DNA of 64,000 nt from an uncultured Candidatus Saccharibacteria bacterium (lineage in GTDB: Bacteria > Patescibacteriota > Saccharimonadia > Saccharimonadales > Saccharimonadaceae), in assembly GCA_937989565.1 (NCBI GenBank), contig CALKRM010000028.1, positions 1 through 64,000 on the forward strand. The letters run 5' to 3'. Positions 16,918-26,113 of the stretch are shown here, piece after piece. The translations under genes and the position numbers were made by a program. Each line of letters begins with the position of its first letter. Position 1 is the stretch's first letter. Below the pieces are notes generated by a model, which was given only the letters and a program-made list of their open reading frames with translations, ran no database searches and was not told the DNA's origin.

Positions 16918-18180
16918 ATGGCATTGAAAGACATGTTGAAGAAGTCTGATAAAGATAGTCGAGAACTATTGGTTAGCTTAGATATTGGTACGGAGGTGGT
17001 TAAGGCGTTAATCGCTGAAGTCAAAGACGACGAGCTGAAGATTATTGGCGTTGGTCGAAAACAGCAGGAAATGGGCGATATGCACAGTGGTGCGATTGCT
17101 GATATTGCTGGGGTTGTGGCGAATTGCGAAGAGGCTCTGTCTGAAGCTGAGGATCAAGCTGGCGTTCAGGGTAAGCGGGTTGTTATCGGCATTGCAGGTG
17201 AACTAGTCAAAGGTGTGACTAACACTATTCGTTATCGCAGGCCGCAGCCGAATAAGCCATTAGACATTGCCGAGATGGAATTTATCATCGAGAAAGTTCA
17301 GGAGCGAGCTCAAGGAAAGGCTCAGGCTCAAATTGCGCTGGAAACTGGCAATGAAGATGTTGAGGTGAAGCTGGTTAACTCGGCGTTGGTGAGTATTCAT
17401 ATTGATGGCTATAAAGTTTCGAACCCGATTAGTTTTCAGGGGCGAGACGTGGCGGTGCAGATTTACACGGCGTTTGCTCCGATGGTTCATATCGGCGCGT
17501 TAGAGAAGGTTGCGGACGAGCTTGCGCTGGATCTAGTGGCTGTGGCTGCTGAGCCATTTGCGGTGAGTAGGAGCGTTTTGGGATCGGATACAGATAGCAA
17601 TTTCACGGCGATTCTAGCGGACATTGGTGGTGGCACGACAGATATTGCAGTTGTTAATGACGGCGGAGTCGAAGGCACGAAGATGTTTGGTATTGGTGGA
17701 CGAAGTTTCACTAGAACTATTGCGGCTGACCTGGATTTAAGCTTCAAAGATGCAGAAAAACTGAAGTTGAATATTGATAATGAGAATTTGAAGCCTAGCG
17801 TAAAGAAAAAAGTTGACGCGGCGATCGACAAGACCTTGGAAGTTTGGCTATCGGGCGTTGAATTAGCGCTGAGCGATTTTGATAATGTTGACTATTTGCC
17901 TAATAGGATTTTACTGTGTGGTGGCGGATCGAGCCTACAGAAAATTACTGAAGCTCTAAAAACTCGACGCTGGCCAGAGGATTTGCCTTTTACTAAGAAA
18001 CCTGTGGTTCAATATATCAATCCGAGTGATATTACAGGGATAGTCGATGAAACTGGAGATATTAGCGATCACACATTTGTAACTGCAATGGGTTTGTTGC
18101 GAGTTGGATATGATACAATTATCGGTAGTCAAGACGGTAATAGTTTAGTTGAAAAAGTAAATAGGTTGTTAAAGATTTAA
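16918..18180 (+). CDS. FtsA/PilM-like actin-fold ATPase with SHS2 domain
   Basis: 420 aa. The actin/Hsp70-type phosphate loops are visible: LLVSLDIGTEVVKALIAE at the N-terminus, ILADIGGGTTDIAVV (phosphate 2) and ILLCGGGSSLQKI (adenosine loop). The 80-190 region fits the SHS2/1C insertion of FtsA and PilM. It could be the divisome's FtsA (tethering FtsZ) or a PilM-like scaffold. The C-terminus (SLVEKVNRLLKI) resembles an amphipathic membrane-targeting helix, which favours FtsA. It is followed after 1 nt by a membrane-anchored baseplate-J-like protein, so the pair may form an envelope scaffold specific to this lineage. Confidence 0.75.
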   Translation: MALKDMLKKSDKDSRELLVSLDIGTEVVKALIAEVKDDELKIIGVGRKQQEMGDMHSGAIADIAGVVANCEEALSEAEDQAGVQGKRVVIGIAGELVKGVTNTIRYRRPQPNKPLDIAEMEFIIEKVQERAQGKAQAQIALETGNEDVEVKLVNSALVSIHIDGYKVSNPISFQGRDVAVQIYTAFAPMVHIGALEKVADELALDLVAVAAEPFAVSRSVLGSDTDSNFTAILADIGGGTTDIAVVNDGGVEGTKMFGIGGRSFTRTIAADLDLSFKDAEKLKLNIDNENLKPSVKKKVDAAIDKTLEVWLSGVELALSDFDNVDYLPNRILLCGGGSSLQKITEALKTRRWPEDLPFTKKPVVQYINPSDITGIVDETGDISDHTFVTAMGLLRVGYDTIIGSQDGNSLVEKVNRLLKI

Positions 18181-18181
18181 A

Positions 18182-19813
18182 ATGAATAAAGACGTTATTT
18201 ATATCGATGTAGAAGACGACATTACGACGATAATTAGCAAAATTAAGGCGTCGAAAGAGAGGATCATTGCGTTAGTGCCGCCTCGAAGAATTGGCGTTTT
18301 ACAGAGTGCGGTCAATATTCGATTACTGGCTCGGGCGGCAACTTCGGCGGATAAGAGAATTGTATTAATCACGAATGATTCGGTTTTGGCTGGATTGGCG
18401 GCAACGGCGAAAATTCCTATTGCAAAAACGCTTCAGAGCAAGCCGGAAATTGCGGAGATTCCAGTTCTGAAAGTTGATGACGACAATGATGTGATTGATG
18501 GCGGCAAGCTGGCGGTTGGAGATATGGCGGATTCCGCGAAAAGATCAAAGAAATCTGATGAAGATTCTGCTGTAGATAATGTTATAGCTGACGCAAACAA
18601 GAAGGAGCCTAAGGGGCTAGACTCTCTGAAAAAGATGGTTAAAAAACCGAAAGTCCCTGATTTTAATACATTTCGTAAGAAGTTCTTATTGATAGGCGGC
18701 GGAGCCTTGCTTTTGATCGTATTTTTGGTTTGGGCAATTTGGTTCGCGCCACACGCTACGGTTGTTATTTCAGCAAAGACGACCAGTGTGACAGTCAGTG
18801 ATACCGTCAGCTTGAATGAAACAGCTACTACAAGCGCAAAATCTAATGTCATTAAGCCTGTAAAGAAAGAATTAGCAAAGGAAGTTAGTGTTGAATTTTC
18901 TGCTACGGGTAAGAAGAATGTCGGAGAAAAAGCTACTGGAGTGGTGGTTTTTAAGAATGTTTCCCCAGATAGTGTTACTATTGCAGCTGGTACAATTTTA
19001 AAGAATAGTGGATTATCTTACACTTTAAATTCTTCTGTAACTGTTCCAGGCGGCTCTTATCAGCGTAATTGCCCTGGGTATATTTGTCCGGGATCTGCTT
19101 CTGGGGTTATTACCGCCAGTGAGGGCGGAGCTCAGTATAATGCGGCCACTGGCAGTATGAGTATTTCGGTTGATGACATTTCCGCGTCGCTACGGTCCGC
19201 TACCAGTGGCGGCACCGATAAAACTGCGACGGTCGTGACGGCTAGCGATATAGAATCGGCAAAAAGCAAGCTGAGCGAAAAGAAGATTGATGGATTAAAG
19301 GAGCAATTGTTGTCGTCATTCGGCGATTCGGCAACGGTTATAACTGAAAGCTACGTTGAAAATCGATCAGATCCTAGCTCAAGCGTAGCGGTAGACGGCG
19401 AAGCGACTGGAGCTGTAACTCTGAAATCGACAATTACCGCCAGCGCATTAGCTATTGATAAGAGTGAGTTAAAAAACTTTGTGGAAGCAAAGCTTAAAGA
19501 GGAGATTTCTGGTAAGAAATCACAGAGAATTTATGATAATGGAGTAAGCAAGGTTGCGTTCTCACAATTTTCTAAGGCGCATAATGCACAGACTGTTCGC
19601 TTAACTACGAATGGCAAGGTTGGCCCAGATATTAAAGAAGCGAACGTAAAGGATCAAGCCAAAGGCAAGAGCTACGGAGAGGTTCAGTCTGCTATTGAAT
19701 CTATCGAAGGTGTTGAAGATGTCGATGTTAAATTCTCACCATTCTGGGTTAAATCTGTTCCAAAAGATATCAATAAGATTAATGTCGAATTTAAGATAAA
19801 AGATGTCAAGTAA
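18182..19813 (+). CDS. Membrane-anchored baseplate J/gp47-like protein
   Basis: 543 aa. The cytoplasmic N-terminal part (about 160 aa) has alternating beta/alpha segments (RIIALVPPRRIGVLQSAVN, KRIVLITNDSVLAGLAA). It is followed by a charged linker and one membrane helix (LLIGGGALLLIVFLVWAIWF) near residue 175. The extracytoplasmic part is Thr/Ser-rich beta structure resembling the Baseplate_J-like proteins annotated in many CPR genomes, with a small Cys pair (RNCPGYICPG). The role is unknown. Coupling to the FtsA/PilM-like gene suggests a shared envelope complex. Its last bases overlap ruvX. Confidence 0.6.
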   Translation: MNKDVIYIDVEDDITTIISKIKASKERIIALVPPRRIGVLQSAVNIRLLARAATSADKRIVLITNDSVLAGLAATAKIPIAKTLQSKPEIAEIPVLKVDDDNDVIDGGKLAVGDMADSAKRSKKSDEDSAVDNVIADANKKEPKGLDSLKKMVKKPKVPDFNTFRKKFLLIGGGALLLIVFLVWAIWFAPHATVVISAKTTSVTVSDTVSLNETATTSAKSNVIKPVKKELAKEVSVEFSATGKKNVGEKATGVVVFKNVSPDSVTIAAGTILKNSGLSYTLNSSVTVPGGSYQRNCPGYICPGSASGVITASEGGAQYNAATGSMSISVDDISASLRSATSGGTDKTATVVTASDIESAKSKLSEKKIDGLKEQLLSSFGDSATVITESYVENRSDPSSSVAVDGEATGAVTLKSTITASALAIDKSELKNFVEAKLKEEISGKKSQRIYDNGVSKVAFSQFSKAHNAQTVRLTTNGKVGPDIKEANVKDQAKGKSYGEVQSAIESIEGVEDVDVKFSPFWVKSVPKDINKINVEFKIKDVK

Positions 19814-20216
19814 AAACTTTTTAGCGCTGGATGTTGGGTCGCGGCGAATTGGCTTGGCTATGGCGGATTCGCAAGTGAAGATCGCTGTGCCGTTCGGTTG
19901 GTTGGAGAATAATGAAAATATTGTCCAGGAAATAACAGAGCTAGTATTGAGGCATGACATTGATACAATCGTAGTGGGCTATCCGCGAAATCAATCCGGT
20001 GAACCAACGAAGCAGACGGAATTTGTGGAAGAATTTGTTAAGCAATTTGAAGACATTGAGCTTGATACAGAGATTGTTTTTCAGGACGAATCTTTAACAA
20101 GTGTGCAGGCTGAGCAGAGATTGGGAAATAAAATTAAGGACAAGGGCGAGATTGATGCGGAGGCTGCTAGCATAATTTTGCAGGATTTTTTGGAGGAGAA
20201 TTATGAAAATTCGTAA
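19803..20216 (+). CDS. ruvX: YqgF/RuvX-family pre-16S rRNA nuclease (putative Holliday junction resolvase)
   Basis: RNase H-like protein (137 aa) of the YqgF family, implicated in 16S rRNA 5'-end maturation. Signature segments: LALDVGSRRIGLAMAD (first catalytic Asp), TIVVGYPRNQSGE, FQDESLTSVQAE (catalytic Glu) and GEIDAEAASIILQDFL (last Asp). Length is normal. It overlaps the preceding gene by 11 nt and mltG by 14 nt; the yqgF-mltG neighbourhood is seen in many bacteria. Confidence 0.92.
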   Translation: MSSKNFLALDVGSRRIGLAMADSQVKIAVPFGWLENNENIVQEITELVLRHDIDTIVVGYPRNQSGEPTKQTEFVEEFVKQFEDIELDTEIVFQDESLTSVQAEQRLGNKIKDKGEIDAEAASIILQDFLEENYENS

Positions 20217-21279
20217 ACGACGTATTTGGCTATTAGTGTTGTCAATAGTTGTGGCTATCGCTGGAATCGGCGCCCTTGGGGCAACAGTGTGGTATAAGCA
20301 GATGCTTTCTCCTGTCGATGTAAATAGTCAGCAAGCTTTCAGAATTAATATTAAAGAAGGCATGGGGTCTAGTGATATAGCTAAGACTCTAGAGTATAAT
20401 AAAATTATCAAAAACTCTTTAGCATTTTCTATTTACACAAGGCTCCATAATTCAGCGAGTAAATTTAAGGCTGGCGTTTATTCTGTAAAAGCTTCACAAT
20501 CTGTCGATGAGATAATTAATCATTTGACTAGCGGTAAAACTGATGAGATTGCTATAACATTTTATCCTGGATCGACTTTGAATAAAAAAATGAAGAATTC
20601 TGACGACAGAGAAGTTGAATCCGTGTTGATTAAGGCGGGATTCTCGGATGATCAGATAAAAAAGGCATTTGCCGCTAAGTATGACAGTCTAGTTTTTGCG
20701 GGTAGACCGGAAAATGCTGGGCTTGAAGGGTATATTTACGGTGAAACATTCTATATTTCCCCAGATGAAACTGCAGAACGGGTTTTGCAGCGCTCAATTG
20801 ATCATCTGGAGAAGATTGTTAAGAAATATAATTTGGATGGTAAATTTAAGGCTCGAGGGCTAACTTTGTATCAAGGGATAACTCTAGCGTCGATTATCCA
20901 GCGCGAGTCGATCGGCTGTGGGTCTGGTGTGGAAACTTGCGAGGATCAGCGTAAGATTGCTAGTGTATTCTACAATCGCCTGAAAGCTAATATGCCGTTG
21001 GGCTCTGATGTAACATATCAATATATTGCTGACAAAACAGGGGTAGAACGCTCACCGAACCTTAAGTCGCCATATAATACACGCATTCAAAAAGGCTTAA
21101 CTCCTGGACCAATCGCTTCACCTGGTTTGAGCGCGTTGAACGCCGCTGCCGACCCGATAAACTCTGATTATCTATATTTCCTGAGCGGCGACGATGATAT
21201 TACGTATTTTGCAAAAACCAACGAAGAGCACGAGGCTAATGTCAAGGCTCACTGTCAAAAGAAGTGCCAGATTTCTTGA
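20203..21279 (+). CDS. mltG: MltG/YceG endolytic murein transglycosylase
   Basis: Inner-membrane enzyme that cuts nascent glycan strands and sets their length (358 aa). One N-terminal membrane helix (IWLLVLSIVVAIAGIGALGATVWY) is followed by a LysM-like subdomain and the YceG catalytic domain. The catalytic Glu is in LASIIQRESIG. Also present are NRLKANMPLGSDVTYQY, SPYNTRIQKGLTPGPIASPG and the final ALNAAADP...YLYF. All hallmark blocks are intact. It lies next to ruvX and upstream of the LysM-CHAP gene, forming a wall-remodelling cluster. Confidence 0.94.
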   Translation: MKIRKRRIWLLVLSIVVAIAGIGALGATVWYKQMLSPVDVNSQQAFRINIKEGMGSSDIAKTLEYNKIIKNSLAFSIYTRLHNSASKFKAGVYSVKASQSVDEIINHLTSGKTDEIAITFYPGSTLNKKMKNSDDREVESVLIKAGFSDDQIKKAFAAKYDSLVFAGRPENAGLEGYIYGETFYISPDETAERVLQRSIDHLEKIVKKYNLDGKFKARGLTLYQGITLASIIQRESIGCGSGVETCEDQRKIASVFYNRLKANMPLGSDVTYQYIADKTGVERSPNLKSPYNTRIQKGLTPGPIASPGLSALNAAADPINSDYLYFLSGDDDITYFAKTNEEHEANVKAHCQKKCQIS

Positions 21280-21303
21280 CAAAAACGCATTTTATAAAAT
21301 TTA

Positions 21304-21332
21304 TTGACTTTATTGTCAATGTTGTGTAAAAT
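21304..21332 (+). promoter_or_regulatory. Strong sigma70-type promoter of the LysM-CHAP gene
   Basis: TTGACT (21304-21309), a 17-nt spacer, then TAAAAT (21327-21332). The expected start is near 21339, giving a leader of about 130 nt before the TTG start, one of the longest in this window. Confidence 0.75.
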
Positions 21333-21360
21333 AGATGTTAGATCATTTGTCTAATTTATC

Positions 21361-21465
21361 AACAGAGGTGAATTACGATAAATGACCTGCCAAAATTGTC
21401 GCTACGGATATAGCAAAACTAATGTAGAATAATAATAATCAATTAGGTCGACAACATATCCTGTT
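21361..21465 (+). promoter_or_regulatory. Possible structured leader RNA upstream of the LysM-CHAP gene
   Basis: AACAG (21361-21365) can pair with CTGTT (21461-21465) to close the region. Inside, GACCT (21384-21388) matches AGGTC (21445-21449) and TTGTCG (21396-21401) matches CGACAA (21449-21454), an interleaved, pseudoknot-like order. The helices are short and some could be chance. No known riboswitch consensus was recognised. Confidence 0.3.
21382..21432 (+). CDS. Possible 16-residue leader peptide (MTCQNCRYGYSKTNVE)
   Basis: A short ORF in the leader of the LysM-CHAP gene. ATG 21382 is preceded by AGAGGTG (21364-21370), a better Shine-Dalgarno than anything in front of the main TTG start. 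The peptide contains a CxxC pair, and its TAA is 37 nt before the main start. It could be a regulatory uORF or a chance ORF; nothing beyond the ribosome-binding site and position supports it. Confidence 0.3.
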   Translation: MTCQNCRYGYSKTNVE

Positions 21466-21468
21466 CTA

Positions 21469-22665
21469 TTGCGAGAAGAAAGACAATTTGGTAGAGGTGC
21501 TAGTGGTAACATTGGCGCAAGGAGAACGATTATTCGTAACCATTTTACATCTCTTCGGAGTAAAAAACGTAAACTGCAATCATTTGCAATCTACGGTGGA
21601 ATATTTTTATTGACTATATCATTTTTGATCTACGGCAATAGTGGTAGTAATGTATCCGCTGAAAGATCAAAAACTTTGGCATCATCTGAAACTACTGGTG
21701 TTTCATCGGCATCTAAGTCTACTAAGTCTAAAACAGCTTCAGTAGATGAATTAGCAGCAGCTAATGCTGTAACTAACTTGGCGGAAACGGCGGAATTGCC
21801 TTCGGCTGGTGATTTACGCGAGTCTGAAACTTCACTAACAATTAAGAAGAGTCTTTCTCAGAATGATGCAGAAGTTATAACAAAACCTGATATCGTTAAG
21901 CCGGACACTTCGGCGGCTCGTGGTATTTCGTCTTACGTGACCAAAGAGGGTGATACAATGGAGTCTATTGCTAAGAAGTTTAAGATTTCATCTCAGACGC
22001 TTCGTTGGGCTAATAATACAACTTCGGACGCTGTAGAGCCGAATAAGACTCTAGTCGTGCCTCTTGTTGACGGTGTTGTTTATACTGTTAAAGACGGCGA
22101 TACTGCCCAATCTCTGGCAGAAAAGTATAAGACGAGCGCTGAGCGTGTTGTCCTATACAATGACATCGATGACGGCGCTAAGTTGTCTACTGGCTCTAGG
22201 ATTGTGTTGCCTGGAGGTGAGCTTCCAGAAAATGAGCGACCTGGTTATGTTGCTTCGCGAAGTAGGTCATATGGCAATCGATATTCTTCGTCGTCGACTA
22301 CCACGAGTGCAAGTCGAAGTTGGTTGACCGCTTCTGTCGGTAACCGCTATGCGGCTGGTAACTGTACTTGGTATGCATACGAGCGTCGTTTGCAGTTGGG
22401 TCGTCCAATTGGTAGTTTCTGGGGTCATGCTAAGGCTTGGAGTGCTAGTGCTCGTGCTGCTGGGCTCGTGGTTAACAATGTTCCAGCGCCGGGTGCTATT
22501 ATACAGAATGTTTGGGGTGGCTATGGCTATGGACACGTCGGTATCGTGGAGCGAGTAGATGGTCAGAATATCTATGTTTCAGATATGAATTATGCGGGTT
22601 ATAATATTATCTCTTCTCGCATCGTACCGCTTGCTGAGGCTGGTCGCTATAATTTCATTCACTAA
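21469..22665 (+). CDS. LysM-CHAP peptidoglycan hydrolase
   Basis: 398 aa. A basic N-terminus and one membrane helix (FAIYGGIFLLTISFLIYG) are followed by a Ser/Thr linker, two LysM units (YVTKEGDTMESIAKKF..., YTVKDGDTAQSLAEKY...), an Arg/Ser-rich spacer and a C-terminal CHAP domain. The CHAP Cys is in AAGNCTWYAYERR and the His in YGYGHVGIVERV. CHAP domains cut peptide stems or cross-bridges. The only start compatible with the upstream in-frame stop (21436) is TTG 21469, which lacks a clear Shine-Dalgarno. Role: wall remodelling at the surface, with mltG upstream. Confidence 0.9.
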   Translation: MREERQFGRGASGNIGARRTIIRNHFTSLRSKKRKLQSFAIYGGIFLLTISFLIYGNSGSNVSAERSKTLASSETTGVSSASKSTKSKTASVDELAAANAVTNLAETAELPSAGDLRESETSLTIKKSLSQNDAEVITKPDIVKPDTSAARGISSYVTKEGDTMESIAKKFKISSQTLRWANNTTSDAVEPNKTLVVPLVDGVVYTVKDGDTAQSLAEKYKTSAERVVLYNDIDDGAKLSTGSRIVLPGGELPENERPGYVASRSRSYGNRYSSSSTTTSASRSWLTASVGNRYAAGNCTWYAYERRLQLGRPIGSFWGHAKAWSASARAAGLVVNNVPAPGAIIQNVWGGYGYGHVGIVERVDGQNIYVSDMNYAGYNIISSRIVPLAEAGRYNFIH

Positions 22666-22688
22666 AATTTAAAATGACACCAGAGTAA

Positions 22689-24053
<1,365 letters not shown>

Positions 24054-24087
24054 ATTCTGTTGGTGTAAATTAGCGTGAGCTTGATGG

Positions 24088-24093
24088 TATAAT
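24088..24093 (+). promoter_or_regulatory. -10 box TATAAT of sbcB (leaderless spacing)
   Basis: TATAAT ends exactly 6 nt before the ATG at 24100; no Shine-Dalgarno site is possible between them. Confidence 0.7.
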
Positions 24094-24099
24094 ATAAAT

Positions 24100-25518
24100 A
24101 TGGCGCAAACATTTTTCTTCTACGATCTTGAAACTAGCGGTCTTAATCCCAGGCAAGATCGAATTATGCAATTTGCCGGTCAGCGAACCGATATGGATTT
24201 GCAGCCGATTGGTGAACCGTACAATATTCTCGTGACACTAAATGACGATACCCTGCCGAGTCCTGATGCGTTGATGGTGACGGGCATAACGCCGCAAAAA
24301 ACTGTCGAAGAAGGCTATACTGAGGCTCAATTTGCGCGTATGTTAAGCGAGGAAATATTTACACCTGATACGATTGCTGTTGGATTTAATAATATCCGTT
24401 TTGACGACGAGTTTATTCGTCATTTGTTCTGGCGAAATTTTTACGATCCATATGAGTGGACTTGGAAAGACGGTCGATCCAGATGGGATCTATTGGATGT
24501 AGTGCGCTTAACTAGGGCGCTTCGACCTGAGGGAATTGAGTGGCCAATTGACGATAAAGGTGAGCCGAGCAATCGCTTGGAACTCATCACGAAAGCTAAC
24601 GGGATAGAGCATGAAAATGCCCATGACGCGCTAGCAGACGTGACGGCGTTGATTGCTGTGACTAAATTGATTAAGCAGAACCAGCCGCAAATGTACGACT
24701 ATTTGCTGAAAATGCGCGATAAGAAATTGGTGCAGAAACTGGTGAATGTCGATGATAAAAAACCTTTTGTTTATGCGAGTGGTCGTTATGATAAAGAATT
24801 CGCCAAAACGACCGTGGCTTTTCCGCTAACCACGAGCCGAAATGGTGGCGTGATTGTTTATGATTTGCGTTATGATCCGACGTCGTTTGTTGATCTGAGT
24901 GTTGAGGAATTGTCGGCGAAGATATTTGCAACATGGGAAGAAAGGCAAGCTGAAGATTTCGTTAAATTGCCAGTTAAGGAATTGCAATATAATCGTTGTC
25001 CGGCAGTTTCGCCGCTTGGCGTGTTGACTCAGGGTGATGGCTGGCAGAAGATTTCTCTGAATGCGGAAACTGTACAAAAGCACCAAGATATTTTACTTTC
25101 TCATCCAGATTTTGCTGAAAGGTTGCGTAGTATATTTGAGAATAAGCCAGAGTTTAAGAAAATGACCGATCCAGAAGCGCAATTATACGATGGATTTTTG
25201 GATAATAGCGATCGAGTTCGCGTTGAAGCCGTACGTAATGCTGGCGAGCGCGAATTGGCTGATTTTCATCCGGATTTTCAGGATGAACGATTGTCGCCAC
25301 TATTGTTGCATTATAAGGCGCGAAGTTTCCCTAATTTGCTTAGTGAAGATGAGCTGCGACAATGGGAAGAGTGGCGAACTGGACATTTACAGGCGCAAAT
25401 GCCGCAATTTATGAAATCTTTGCAACGATTGGCGCCTAATGCGACTGATGAACAGCAGTTTATTTTGCAAGAATTGCAATTATGGCTGGAATCGGTTCTG
25501 CCTTCTGTTGATAGTTGA
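24100..25518 (+). CDS. sbcB: Exodeoxyribonuclease I (ExoI/SbcB)
   Basis: 3'-5' single-strand DNA exonuclease of the DEDDh class (472 aa, E. coli ExoI size). Catalytic residues: DLETSG (Exo I), GFNNIRFDDEF (Exo II) and ENAHDALADV (Exo III with His and Asp). The ExoI-specific body is also recognisable (RWDLLDVVRLTRALRPEGIEWP, NRCPAVSPLGVL, FPNLLSEDE). SbcB is mainly proteobacterial in textbooks but recurs in Saccharibacteria, which fits the suggested host. A plus-strand terminator 100 nt downstream ends the transcript. Confidence 0.93.
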   Translation: MAQTFFFYDLETSGLNPRQDRIMQFAGQRTDMDLQPIGEPYNILVTLNDDTLPSPDALMVTGITPQKTVEEGYTEAQFARMLSEEIFTPDTIAVGFNNIRFDDEFIRHLFWRNFYDPYEWTWKDGRSRWDLLDVVRLTRALRPEGIEWPIDDKGEPSNRLELITKANGIEHENAHDALADVTALIAVTKLIKQNQPQMYDYLLKMRDKKLVQKLVNVDDKKPFVYASGRYDKEFAKTTVAFPLTTSRNGGVIVYDLRYDPTSFVDLSVEELSAKIFATWEERQAEDFVKLPVKELQYNRCPAVSPLGVLTQGDGWQKISLNAETVQKHQDILLSHPDFAERLRSIFENKPEFKKMTDPEAQLYDGFLDNSDRVRVEAVRNAGERELADFHPDFQDERLSPLLLHYKARSFPNLLSEDELRQWEEWRTGHLQAQMPQFMKSLQRLAPNATDEQQFILQELQLWLESVLPSVDS

Positions 25519-25605
25519 AGTCTGATTTTATCATAGTTGTTTGCATAAATGAGGATATCTGTTTGATAGGTTGAGCGATAGATAAGTTTTAAGGATGATT
25601 AAAAA

Positions 25606-25992
25606 TTAACTCATAGACGGAGCGAGCTTTTGGGATTCGACTTCATGATCAGGCTCGCTCTTTTTCATATTGGAGAGTAGATAAATTGATAATAAAATAA
25701 GTTCGCTTTTTTGATTTGGTGTAAAGTAACGGATTTTTCTGTTGATTCGTCGTTGTGCGATTTCGCTAGCAACGTCAATAGACTTCCAAAACAGAACAGA
25801 AAGTGATTTTCTGAGGATAATTGCTGATGGTACGATAATTGCCCAGAAAATAACCATTAAAATTGCGGGTAGGCTGATGTTCGTGAAGGGGATTTTTCCT
25901 AGGAAAAAGAAGAAAAATAGCTGGTCAATAACAAAAGGCGCGAGTATTATCGCTCCGAGTGTTATAACTAAGTAAATGCCCAGCTTTCTCAT
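25606..25992 (-). CDS. Small membrane protein, unknown function
   Basis: 128 aa from ATG 25992; a TTG at 26028 would add 12 residues. Two or three hydrophobic segments (LGIYLVITLGAIILAPFVI, FFFFFLGKIPF, LPAILMVIFWAIIVPSAII) are followed by a basic cytoplasmic part (EIAQRRINRKIRYFTPNQKSE) and a polar tail. Not recognised. Its last codons (25620-25660) are the opposite strand of the sbcB terminator hairpin, so the C-terminal tail may be under little constraint as protein. No clear Shine-Dalgarno was seen. Confidence 0.55.
   Translation of the reverse strand: MRKLGIYLVITLGAIILAPFVIDQLFFFFFLGKIPFTNISLPAILMVIFWAIIVPSAIILRKSLSVLFWKSIDVASEIAQRRINRKIRYFTPNQKSELILLSIYLLSNMKKSEPDHEVESQKLAPSMS
25620..25665 (+). 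terminator. Intrinsic terminator for sbcB, overlapping an antisense gene
   Basis: GAGCGAGC (25620-25627) and GCTCGCTC (25653-25660) form a perfect 8-bp stem followed by TTTTT (25661-25665). It lies inside the 3' end of the minus-strand ORF. Confidence 0.75.
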
Positions 25993-26098
25993 AGATTTAA
26001 CTGTAGCAAATAAGATATTGACTTGCAATCATAAGCGTAATGTGTTCTAACTCTGATTTGCGTCGATATTTGGACTGGAAAAAATAGTTAAAAACCTG

Positions 26099-26104
26099 TA
26101 TAAT
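26099..26104 (+). promoter_or_regulatory. -10 box TATAAT of uvrA
   Basis: TATAAT ends 9 nt before the uvrA ATG (26114). GCGGTT lies between and does not resemble a ribosome-binding site. Confidence 0.6.
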
Positions 26105-26113
26105 ATAGCGGTT

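Noticed and set aside
18182..19813. Baseplate-J-like protein as part of a contractile injection system.
   Set aside because: No sheath, tube, spike or other baseplate genes occur in the window; the N-terminal cytoplasmic domain and membrane helix do not fit a phage baseplate subunit.
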